Origin: Deltaproteobacteria bacterium
GTDB taxonomy: Bacteria; Myxococcota_A; UBA796; JAFGLY01
Reading direction: 5' to 3'
Length of the DNA: 39,316 nucleotides
Assembly (NCBI GenBank): GCA_016927815.1
Contig: JAFGLY010000173.1
Coordinates: forward strand, 1 to 39,316
The notes beneath the pieces are model-generated. The model saw only the letters and a program-made list of their open reading frames with translations. It was not told where the DNA came from and made no database searches. This document shows, one piece after another, positions 33,435 to 39,316 of the stretch (position 1 is the stretch's first letter; each line of letters starts with the position of its first letter). A program made the position numbers and the translations under genes.

Positions 33435-33725
33435 ATGGCCAAGCCCATCATCAGCCCCGAGAACCAGCCCACGTTCCTCGCGGTCACCTTCATCCTCGTC
33501 ATCATCAACCTGGCCCTCACGATGTACAACTTCAAGCAGATCGGCAACGTGGCCGCGTTCTACGGCGCGGTGGCGGTCAAGAACGTGGCGGATCTCAAGG
33601 CCGTGGGCGACGTGGACAAGGTCGCGGATCTCGAGAAGCGGGTGGCGGCACTCGAAACGGCCGGAGCACCCGCTGAGGCTGCAGCCGCTCCGCCGGCCGA
33701 AGCCGCGGCACCCGCAGCTCCGTAA
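33435..33725 (+). CDS. Small single-span membrane protein
   Basis: The 96-residue protein starts at ATG 33435 with AGGAG upstream. Residues 13-31 form one hydrophobic helix (FLAVTFILVIINLALTMYN). Residues 50-75 are charged with heptad spacing (VADLEKRVAALE) and may be a short coiled coil. The last 20 residues are only Ala, Pro and Glu. I do not recognise the family. Single-span proteins with a coiled coil and an Ala/Pro tail often act as scaffolds or pore/partner subunits, but nothing here proves that. A strong promoter in front and a cluster of hairpins behind suggest a highly expressed, largely monocistronic unit. The downstream acyltransferase starts 202 bases later. Confidence 0.75.
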   Translation: MAKPIISPENQPTFLAVTFILVIINLALTMYNFKQIGNVAAFYGAVAVKNVADLKAVGDVDKVADLEKRVAALETAGAPAEAAAAPPAEAAAPAAP

Positions 33726-33733
33726 GACGGGAA

Positions 33734-33785
33734 GGGCCCCGGCGAGGGGTCCTCGCGCGCTGGGGCGCGCCGCCCTCCACGGCGG
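33734..33785 (+). terminator. Three tandem GC hairpins after the small gene
   Basis: Starting 9 bases after the stop codon there are three adjacent stems. The first is GGGCCCC/GGGGTCC with one G-U pair (33734-33752). The second is GCGCGC-TGGG-GCGCGC (33755-33770). The third is CCGCC-CTCCAC-GGCGG (33770-33785), which shares one base with the second. There is no T-run. The crowding suggests an attenuating or RNA-stabilising 3' structure between the small gene and the acyltransferase gene. Confidence 0.42.
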
Positions 33786-33927
33786 ACCCGCGTGTCCCTG
33801 GGTGCGCCCGAGTGCCTGTCGGCGGATCCCCCGTGGCCCGACACGGCGACCTCGTACGCATCCGAACCCCGCCCCAGCGGGAGGAAGGGGATAGGACACG
33901 CACCACGATCGCGTCCACGGAGGCGTG

Positions 33928-35160
33928 ATGCAGCCGTCTTCCCCGTCCCCGGCGCCGTCCCGGAAGGCCACCTTCGCCCAGCGGGCGTTCTGGTGGTCGG
34001 TCCTGCGCATCCTCACGTTCACGCTGGTGCCGATCCTGCGCCTGTCCGCCACGGGATGGCGCACCCTGCCCCGCAAGGAACCCTACCTCTTCCTGTCCAA
34101 CCACGTGACCTGGGTGGATCCCTTCGCGATCGGCTATTTCTGCAACCGGCGCATCCACTACCTCGCCAGTGCCCACTGGTACCCCCGACCGTTGATCGGG
34201 TCCTTCCTCCGGCTCTTCGGGACCATCCCGAAGATGAAGTTCACGAGCGACAAGAACGCCATGGTGGGCATCGAGGAGTGGTACCGATCGGGCGAGGTCG
34301 TCGGCGTGTTCCCGGAGGGTCGGCGTACCTGGGACGGTCGCACGCTCCCGGTGCTCCCCCACATCGGCCGCCTCGTCAAGCGCCTCGACTGCCCGGTGGT
34401 CTTCTGCCGGATCCTGACCGGCTACTACCACCAACCCCGCTGGGCGGTGTACCCGCGGTGGGCCCCCTTCCGGATGGCGTACGAGGGTCCGATCCACTAC
34501 CCGGCCCAGGCGACGGCAGAGGAGATCGAGGCCGACATCCAGCGCCGCATCTCGGTGGATCCCGACGCCGTGCCCGTACCCCGCTGGACATTCGGGTGGC
34601 GCATGGCATGGGGCCTCCCGAACCTGCTCTGGGCCTGCCCCCACTGCTTCGCGTTGGAGGGCCTGCGCGTGGACCCCGCGGACGGCAACGCCGTCCGGTG
34701 TCGGGCCTGTGGGGCTGCGTGGCGGGTGGACGTGGCCTCGCACCTCCATCCCCTGGCCGGACCCGCGGTCGAGAGCACCGTGGCCGAGGCCCACAGCCGG
34801 CTCAAGGAGCACTTCGGCGATCCACCGCGTGCCGACGATGCACCGCCCGGCGTCGTGCTCCAGGACCCGTGCACCGTCGCGGGCATCGGGGCGGACGGAA
34901 CCCGGACGATCCTGGCCGACGGGATGCTGCAGCTCACGCCCACGACGCTCCGGATCCGGCCACAGGAGGGCCACGATGCGTGGGAGATCCCCCTCGCTTC
35001 GCTGGGCGCCGTATCCGTGGAGGGAGGCGCTACGCTCCAGATCCGTCCCCCTGGGGCCCTGGTCCGCCTCGAGTTCCCGGACGTGAGCGTGGTGAAGTGG
35101 CGCACGTTCCTCGGTCGCTGGCGCGACGAGGCCAAGGCGGCCGCCGGAGCATCTTCGTGA
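33928..35160 (+). CDS. PlsC-type acyltransferase with zinc ribbon and C-terminal beta domain
   Basis: The 410-residue protein is read from ATG 33928. GTG 33925 is adjacent but lies too close to GGAGG. Residues 20-41 are hydrophobic and membrane-associated. The LPLAT/PlsC domain (about 40-225) has the catalytic His59-x4-Asp64 (NHVTWVD) and the phosphate-binding FPEGRRTW at 128-135. It should transfer an acyl chain to a lysophospholipid-like acceptor. Unusually it continues with a zinc ribbon (Cys237-x2-Cys240, Cys258-x2-Cys261). A beta-rich domain at about 290-400 follows (IRPQEGHDAWEIPLASLGAV), resembling a PH/GRAM-type lipid- or protein-binding fold. It overlaps the next gene by GTGA, so the two products are probably made together. 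Confidence 0.82.
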   Translation: MQPSSPSPAPSRKATFAQRAFWWSVLRILTFTLVPILRLSATGWRTLPRKEPYLFLSNHVTWVDPFAIGYFCNRRIHYLASAHWYPRPLIGSFLRLFGTIPKMKFTSDKNAMVGIEEWYRSGEVVGVFPEGRRTWDGRTLPVLPHIGRLVKRLDCPVVFCRILTGYYHQPRWAVYPRWAPFRMAYEGPIHYPAQATAEEIEADIQRRISVDPDAVPVPRWTFGWRMAWGLPNLLWACPHCFALEGLRVDPADGNAVRCRACGAAWRVDVASHLHPLAGPAVESTVAEAHSRLKEHFGDPPRADDAPPGVVLQDPCTVAGIGADGTRTILADGMLQLTPTTLRIRPQEGHDAWEIPLASLGAVSVEGGATLQIRPPGALVRLEFPDVSVVKWRTFLGRWRDEAKAAAGASS

Positions 35161-37184
35161 CCCTCCAGGACGCACTGGCGGCCCTGCTCGTCTCGCTGTT
35201 CGACCGGAGCGAGCTGCGCACGTTGGCCTCCACGGATCTCTTCCTGGGCGATCTCGCTGCCGACCTGCCCCCGGAGGGGGCCTCCCTCGCGGACACTGCA
35301 GCGAGCGTGGTGGCCGGCCTGAAGAAACGTCACCTTCTAAACCGATCCCTCTTCCGCACCCTCACGACGCTCAGACCCTCGCACAGCCGCGCCATCCGCC
35401 TGATGGAGGCCCGATGGACCTCCCGCCGCGTGGTGCTCCTGTACGACACGGGGTCCGGGACCGGAGGCACCCCGCCCGACGTCGCTGTGGCCCGCACGCT
35501 GGCCTGGGCGCTCACCGAGCGCGGGCACTGCGTCTGGTCCGTTCCCCCCACGGCGGACCACGCCGGATCCTGGGCGGAGAGGGAGATCCACGACACCTGT
35601 GACGCCGTCCTGCTGATCCTCTCGGCATCGGCGGCCCGATCAGGTCCGCTGCAGGCCGCGGCCCGCAGCGCACTGGCCCGGCGCCTGGCCGGATCCCGTC
35701 TCCCGGCGCTGATGGTGGCGGCCCTGGATCCGACTCCGCCGGAGGGCGATCTGCTGCCGCTCATGGCCGACGCGAAGCTCTACACCGCCGACGGTTCGCC
35801 GGACGCACTGGTCGACAGCCTGGATCGCGACCTGAGACACCTGGCCCCCGTGGCCTCCCAACCCGTGGATTGCGAGCGGACCGCGTGGGGATGGCCCAGG
35901 ATGGCCCCGGTCCAGGAATCCCGGCCCCCGGGCCCCGTTCCTCGCATCGAGGCGTTCGCCCGAGGCTGCAGGCCCCCGGAGGCAGCCTTCGCCATGGAGA
36001 TCCTCCCCCGTGCCCCCACGGTGGAGGTTTCCGGCGACAGGCTCGCGGTCACCGTGGATCGGGTGGGCGTGAAAGAGGCCGTCCACACGGGCGCGGCCCG
36101 GAACGCGCTGTGGGCTTCCTGGCTCGGCGTCCGGGAGAAGCGGGAAGCCGCCCAGGCGTGGGATGCCTGGTACCAGGCCCGTCTCACCGGGGGCGACCCC
36201 GGTCCGCCGCCCGAGTGGCCCCCTGTGCCCCTGCGGTGGGCCGCCGGGGGGATTCTCCCCCTCGTGCGCTGGCGGAACCGTACGTGGGTACCGCTGTTCT
36301 TCCGAGACATCCCCCCCTACGGGTGGGTCCTGCCGATGGGGGCCACCGATCCCGAGGACGACCTCCAGGATCCCGCTGCGTTCGCCCTGCGGGAGGCCCT
36401 GGAGGAACTGATGATCCTCCGGGGCGAGCCGCGCCGGGGTGTGCCCCTGGCGCTGCGCCTCCTGATCGTGGACGACGGCGAAGGGCCCGAGGCAGCCCGG
36501 GCACGGGCGGTCGCTGCTCTGTCCGCCCCCGTGGCGCTCCGCCTGCAACGGGACGGACTCGCGCTCGGCGACGGACCGGTTCCCTCGGTGCACGATCCCG
36601 CGCCTCCTCCCCTCCTGGCGGATCCGGTCCCCACGCGGACCGACCTCGAGATCCTCGGGCCCGACGGCGTGCCTCGACGGCACCCGGACGTACTGGTGTC
36701 CCTCGGTCCGCTGGATCTGGGGATCGACGTGATCCGCGTCCTGCGTCTCGATCTCGACGCCGAGGACACGATCCTGGACGGAGAGGTCCTGGTACGGCCC
36801 GACGGCACGCGCGAACTCGTGCGCATGCCCGTCGCGATGATCGCCTGGAGCGCGATCTCCCGGGTCTTCCCAGCCCGGGGACGCCACACGCTCGCATGGA
36901 CCCAGGACACGCCGCCCTCGGTCCGAGCGGGTCCCTTGGGTCCGGCCGACGTCCACTTCTTCGGGTGGGACATCGTCCGTCGCCGGGAGATTGCACTCGG
37001 AAGCCGAATGGGCGACGCGCCCGACCCCAGGGATCGGGCCCGGTGCCGGACATGGATCGAGCAGTTCGGCCCGCGCTTCCTCGACGCCGGGGGCCAGCCC
37101 TCCACAGCCTCGCCGTGCGACCTCTGGGTACCCGCCACGGCCAGGGTGCTGGCTCAGGCCGTGGCGCGCAGAGTGGGCCCGTGA
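35157..37184 (+). CDS. Effector-associated helical domain - TIR-like - Nudix protein
   Basis: The 675-residue protein starts at GTG 35157, overlapping the acyltransferase stop. Residues 3-85 are helical and read like an effector-associated or death-like adaptor domain (ALAALLVSLFDRSELRTL, then LPPEGASLADTAASVVAGL and LLNRSLFRTL). Residues 90-229 resemble a TIR fold: VVLLYD at 92-97, ALTERGHCVWSVPP, GSWAEREIHDTCDAVLLILS at 137-156 and LPALMVAAL. The helix that usually holds the catalytic Glu has Gln166-Ala168 instead, so NAD hydrolysis is doubtful. Residues 365-600 contain a Nudix domain: YGWVLPMGATDPEDD at 388-402 and REALEELMIL at 412-421 (Glu413, Glu416, Glu417), with a longer loop than the canonical box. 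Nudix enzymes cleave nucleoside-diphosphate-X compounds such as ADP-ribose. The combination suggests a nucleotide-signal or immune protein. Domain calls are by eye. Confidence 0.7.
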   Translation: MTLQDALAALLVSLFDRSELRTLASTDLFLGDLAADLPPEGASLADTAASVVAGLKKRHLLNRSLFRTLTTLRPSHSRAIRLMEARWTSRRVVLLYDTGSGTGGTPPDVAVARTLAWALTERGHCVWSVPPTADHAGSWAEREIHDTCDAVLLILSASAARSGPLQAAARSALARRLAGSRLPALMVAALDPTPPEGDLLPLMADAKLYTADGSPDALVDSLDRDLRHLAPVASQPVDCERTAWGWPRMAPVQESRPPGPVPRIEAFARGCRPPEAAFAMEILPRAPTVEVSGDRLAVTVDRVGVKEAVHTGAARNALWASWLGVREKREAAQAWDAWYQARLTGGDPGPPPEWPPVPLRWAAGGILPLVRWRNRTWVPLFFRDIPPYGWVLPMGATDPEDDLQDPAAFALREALEELMILRGEPRRGVPLALRLLIVDDGEGPEAARARAVAALSAPVALRLQRDGLALGDGPVPSVHDPAPPPLLADPVPTRTDLEILGPDGVPRRHPDVLVSLGPLDLGIDVIRVLRLDLDAEDTILDGEVLVRPDGTRELVRMPVAMIAWSAISRVFPARGRHTLAWTQDTPPSVRAGPLGPADVHFFGWDIVRRREIALGSRMGDAPDPRDRARCRTWIEQFGPRFLDAGGQPSTASPCDLWVPATARVLAQAVARRVGP

Positions 37185-37203
37185 TCGGCTCGATGCGCCA
37201 CCC

Positions 37204-37222
37204 GCGGATCGTGGGGGTCCGC
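37204..37222. terminator. Small inverted repeat in a convergent gap
   Basis: GCGGA (37204-37208) and TCCGC (37218-37222) flank a 9-base loop in the 54-base gap between two convergent genes. The stem is short and has no T-run, so this is a weak terminator candidate. Confidence 0.22.
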
Positions 37223-37238
37223 CCGGGCCAGCAGTAGA

Positions 37239-38498
37239 TCAGGTCCCCTCGAGGTACGACTCGCCGTAGGCCACCTGCTCGGGCGTGAGCGTGTCGATCG
37301 CCAGGTTCAGGGTACCCAGCTTGATGAGGGCCAGCTCCTGGTCCTGCTCGACCGGGAGGTCGTGGACCGCCACCTCGAGCGTGCGGCCCAGTTGCACGAG
37401 CCGGCACAGCGCCAGGAACTGGTTGGCGAAGGACATGTCCATGACCTCGCTCGGATGCCCCTCGGCACAGGCGAGGTTCACCAGGCGGCCACGGGCGAGC
37501 AGGTAGATCCTCCGCCCGTCCTCGAGTACGTACTCCTCGCAGTTGTCGCGGATGGTGCGGCGGCTTCGGGCCCGCGCCTCGAGGTCCGGGATGCGGATCT
37601 CGCAGTCGTAGTGGCCGGTGTTGCAGACCACGGCGCCGTCGCGCATGGCGTCGAAGTGACGGCCCACCAGGACGTCCTTCATCCCCGTGGCGGTGATGAA
37701 GATGTCGCCCCACTCCGCCGCCCGGTCCATGGGCATCACGTCGTAGCCGTCCAACGTGGCCTTGAGCGCTGCGGTGGGCTTGATCTCCGTCACCGCGACG
37801 AGTGCGCCCATTCCACGGGCGCGCATGGCCACACCTCGACCGCAGTGGCCGTACCCGGCGACCACGAAGTGCTTTCCCGCGAGGAGTACGCTCGTGGCGC
37901 GCAGGATCCCGTCGATGGACGACTGGCCGGTGCCGAAGACGTTGTCGAAGTCCCACTTGGTCTCGGCATCGTTGACGGCGTACACCGGGTACCTCAGGAC
38001 ACCGGCCCGGGCCATGGAGCGCAGACGGTGGACGCCCGTGGTGGTCTCCTCGGTACCCCCGATCAGGTCGGGCACGCATTCGAGGTGGCGGGTGTGGACA
38101 CTCGTGATCAGATCCGCCCCGTCGTCGAGCGTGAGCGTGGGCCGGGTGTCGAGCGTGCGGTCGATGGACCAGTAGAACTCGTCGCGGTTCTGTCCGTGCC
38201 AGGCCCAGATCGCGGCCCCCTCGGCGGCCAGCGCGGCGGCCACGTCGTCCTGGGTGGAGAGCGGGTTGCACCCGCTCCAGGCCACCTCGGCACCGGCCGC
38301 GCGCAGGGTGCGGACGAGGACCGCGGTCTCCTTGGTGACGTGGAGGCACCCGGCGATCCGCTGCCCTTTCAGGGGTTGCTCGGCACGGCCCTTCTCCCGG
38401 AGCGCCATGAGAACCGGCATGCGAGCTTCGGCCCACTCGATCCGCATCCGGCCGGCCTCCGCGAGCGAGAGATCGGCCACCTTGTAGTTCTTCGCCAT
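37239..38498 (-). CDS. ahcY: S-adenosylhomocysteinase
   Basis: This 419-residue cytoplasmic NAD-dependent enzyme splits S-adenosylhomocysteine to adenosine and homocysteine, which relieves inhibition of methyltransferases. Recognisable blocks are CLHVTKETAVLVRTL, SGCNPLSTQDDVAAAL, VYAVNDAETKWDFDN, FGTGQSSIDGI, the NAD-binding VVAGYGHCGRGVAMRARGMG, CNTGHYDCEI and the C-terminal region rich in active-site contacts. The length and the absence of the internal 40-residue insert place it in the shorter form found in archaea, Thermotoga and many bacteria. ATG 38498 has GAAGGTG upstream and its own promoter. It converges on the TIR-like/Nudix gene. Confidence 0.95.
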   Translation of the reverse strand: MAKNYKVADLSLAEAGRMRIEWAEARMPVLMALREKGRAEQPLKGQRIAGCLHVTKETAVLVRTLRAAGAEVAWSGCNPLSTQDDVAAALAAEGAAIWAWHGQNRDEFYWSIDRTLDTRPTLTLDDGADLITSVHTRHLECVPDLIGGTEETTTGVHRLRSMARAGVLRYPVYAVNDAETKWDFDNVFGTGQSSIDGILRATSVLLAGKHFVVAGYGHCGRGVAMRARGMGALVAVTEIKPTAALKATLDGYDVMPMDRAAEWGDIFITATGMKDVLVGRHFDAMRDGAVVCNTGHYDCEIRIPDLEARARSRRTIRDNCEEYVLEDGRRIYLLARGRLVNLACAEGHPSEVMDMSFANQFLALCRLVQLGRTLEVAVHDLPVEQDQELALIKLGTLNLAIDTLTPEQVAYGESYLEGT

Positions 38499-38521
38499 CG
38501 TTCACCTTCGGTGTCCAGTGG

Positions 38522-38539
38522 GTCGGACTGGAGTCGGAC
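38522..38539. repeat. Direct repeat in the ahcY leader
   Basis: GTCGGAC occurs at 38522-38528 and again at 38533-38539, and the longer word CTGGAGTCG at 38528-38536 recurs at 38585-38593. The copies flank the ahcY promoter, so they could be regulator binding sites. Confidence 0.4.
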
Positions 38540-38544
38540 CGCGC

Positions 38545-38573
38545 AGGGTAGCGGTGGCCCTCGAGCATGTCAA
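38545..38573 (-). promoter_or_regulatory. Sigma-70-like promoter of ahcY
   Basis: Minus strand: a perfect TTGACA (38573-38568), a 17-base spacer and TACCCT (38550-38545), leaving a leader of roughly 40 bases before ATG 38498. No SAH-riboswitch core was recognised in that leader. Confidence 0.6.
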
Positions 38574-38702
38574 GGCGTTCGGGTCTGGAGTCGATCCGTT
38601 CTGCGGGATCGAGATCGAGCCGACCGTCGGTACAGCGAGCCCCGAGCCGCCACGTCGGACCCCGCCGGCCTCGGGTGGTGCTACCCTGAGGGGGGTTCGT
38701 CC

Positions 38703-39316
38703 ATGCCTCCGACCCTCTTCCTGCTCCTCGTCGCGGCCGTGTACGGAGAGGTCGCCTTCGGCCTCCCCCCGGGCCAGGCTGCGACCGAGTGGCAGGACGC
38801 CCTGTCCCTGGCCGGCTTCCGGGCCGCCCAGGGCAGCGCGGATGTGATGCTGGTCCCTGCCGCATCGGGCTGGACGCTGCGCGTCCGCGATCCCTCGGGC
38901 CGGGTTCGCGAGGTCGCGGTGCCGACCGTCCGGACGGCCGAGGACCGGGAGAACGTGGCATGGCTGGCGAAGAGCCTTTTGCGAACTTCAGTTACCGTGG
39001 ACCTCGGGCTTTCGGACACAGGGGGCTCCGCGCCGGAGACGGCCCACGCATGGGACGCGGTCGCCCCTTCCCCGGTCCCACCCCCTTCGACACGGGCCCC
39101 CCCGCACGTGTCCGCTCGGCTCGACGCGGGCGTCAGGCCCGAGCGTGTCTCGGCTGCCCCGACGCGACGGCCGGAACCCTCTGCCGTTGCCCCGGCGCCG
39201 CCAGAACCTCCCGCCTCGACCCCGCCAACACCCCCCGTCGTCGCTTCGACCCCGCCACCCCTGCCCGCCGATGCCCCGGCGCCGCCGAACGTGCCCACCG
39301 TTGCCCCGGCGCCGCC
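38703..39316 (+). CDS. Secreted Pro/Ala-rich protein, 3' end missing
   Basis: The first 204 codons of a gene that continues past the window. ATG 38703 is preceded by GAGGGGGG. Residues 1-20 are a hydrophobic leader (LFLLLVAAVYG), consistent with export. Residues 20-110 form a small mixed domain with WTLRVRDPSGRVREVAVPTV and a following helix ENVAWLAKSLL. This resembles envelope proteins of myxobacteria that begin with a short beta domain before a proline-rich linker. From residue 125 the sequence is almost entirely Pro, Ala, Thr and Val. No enzymatic family is recognised. The gene is divergent from ahcY, and its start lies 204 bases from the ahcY start. Confidence 0.75.
   Translation, partial: MPPTLFLLLVAAVYGEVAFGLPPGQAATEWQDALSLAGFRAAQGSADVMLVPAASGWTLRVRDPSGRVREVAVPTVRTAEDRENVAWLAKSLLRTSVTVDLGLSDTGGSAPETAHAWDAVAPSPVPPPSTRAPPHVSARLDAGVRPERVSAAPTRRPEPSAVAPAPPEPPASTPPTPPVVASTPPPLPADAPAPPNVPTVAPAP
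39186..39316 (+). repeat. Pro/Ala coding repeats at the right edge
   Basis: A 17-base word ending CCCCGGCGCCGCC occurs at 39186-39202, 39270-39286 (one base different) and 39300-39316. It encodes Ala-Pro-Ala-Pro-Pro within the proline-rich linker. The array continues out of the window, so copy number is unknown. Confidence 0.7.

Noticed and set aside
37185-37238. Small RNA gene in the convergent gap
   Set aside because: Only a 5-bp stem is visible and there is no promoter.
38499-38700. SAH or SAM riboswitch upstream of ahcY
   Set aside because: The leader after the predicted promoter is only about 40 bases and I could not find the conserved core.

Overview
The window is 39.3 kb of very GC-rich, densely coding DNA with strong third-position GC bias. 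Secreted lipoproteins carry an acidic Asp-Thr-Asp-Ala linker (positions 1-69) and a short Cys-rich knot (gene at 10366-11781). Together with the gene content this suggests a soil- or sediment-type deltaproteobacterium, most likely Myxococcota; this is inferred from style, not from a marker gene. I see no tRNA, rRNA, insertion sequence, integrase or CRISPR array. Adjacent genes often overlap as GTGA or ATGA.

Layout, left to right. (1) 1-3408: the 3' end of a secreted lipoprotein-like gene, converging on a sulfatase-fold/TPR lipoprotein that has Thr where sulfatases have the formylglycine Cys. (2) 3493-10388: a coupled AddB-like/AddA helicase-nuclease pair in which both subunits appear to carry a Cys set for an Fe-S staple. 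(3) 10366-11781: a PPC-domain lipoprotein converging on addA. (4) 11945-17220: an SsnA-like amidohydrolase and a MocA-like nucleotidyltransferase on the plus strand face a minus-strand pair, an FMN/FAD/4Fe-4S ene-reductase and a LarC-type nickel-cofactor protein with a TrmO-like domain inserted. (5) 17358-27086: a minus-strand block with a hybrid histidine kinase, a tripartite RND efflux pump (adaptor, pump, outer-membrane factor) and an OmpR-type regulator with its sensor kinase. (6) 27156-29725: a YqeB-YqeC fusion converging on a carbamate kinase; these resemble accessory genes of selenium-dependent molybdenum hydroxylase loci, as do ssnA and mocA. (7) 29790-33085: a MoxR ATPase and a large VWA protein of the NorQ/NorD (CbbQ/CbbO) type. 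(8) 33380-37184: a well-formed promoter, a 96-residue membrane protein, an acyltransferase with a zinc ribbon, and, overlapping it by four bases, a 675-residue protein with an apparent effector-associated helical domain, a degenerate TIR-like domain and a Nudix domain. (9) 37239-39316: S-adenosylhomocysteinase with its own promoter, then a divergent secreted Pro/Ala-rich protein cut by the window edge.

How they may work together. Regions 4 and 6 hold accessory functions of a molybdenum-hydroxylase purine/amidine catabolic system (cofactor tailoring, deaminase-like hydrolase, ene-reductase, carbamate kinase), but no hydroxylase or selenophosphate synthetase is visible, so the enzyme is either outside the window or lost. 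Region 5 is a self-contained envelope stress/efflux module. Region 8 is the best candidate for an undescribed system: the domain order of the 675-residue protein recalls conflict and signalling proteins built on effector-associated domains. All function names are family recognition by eye; no database search was possible.
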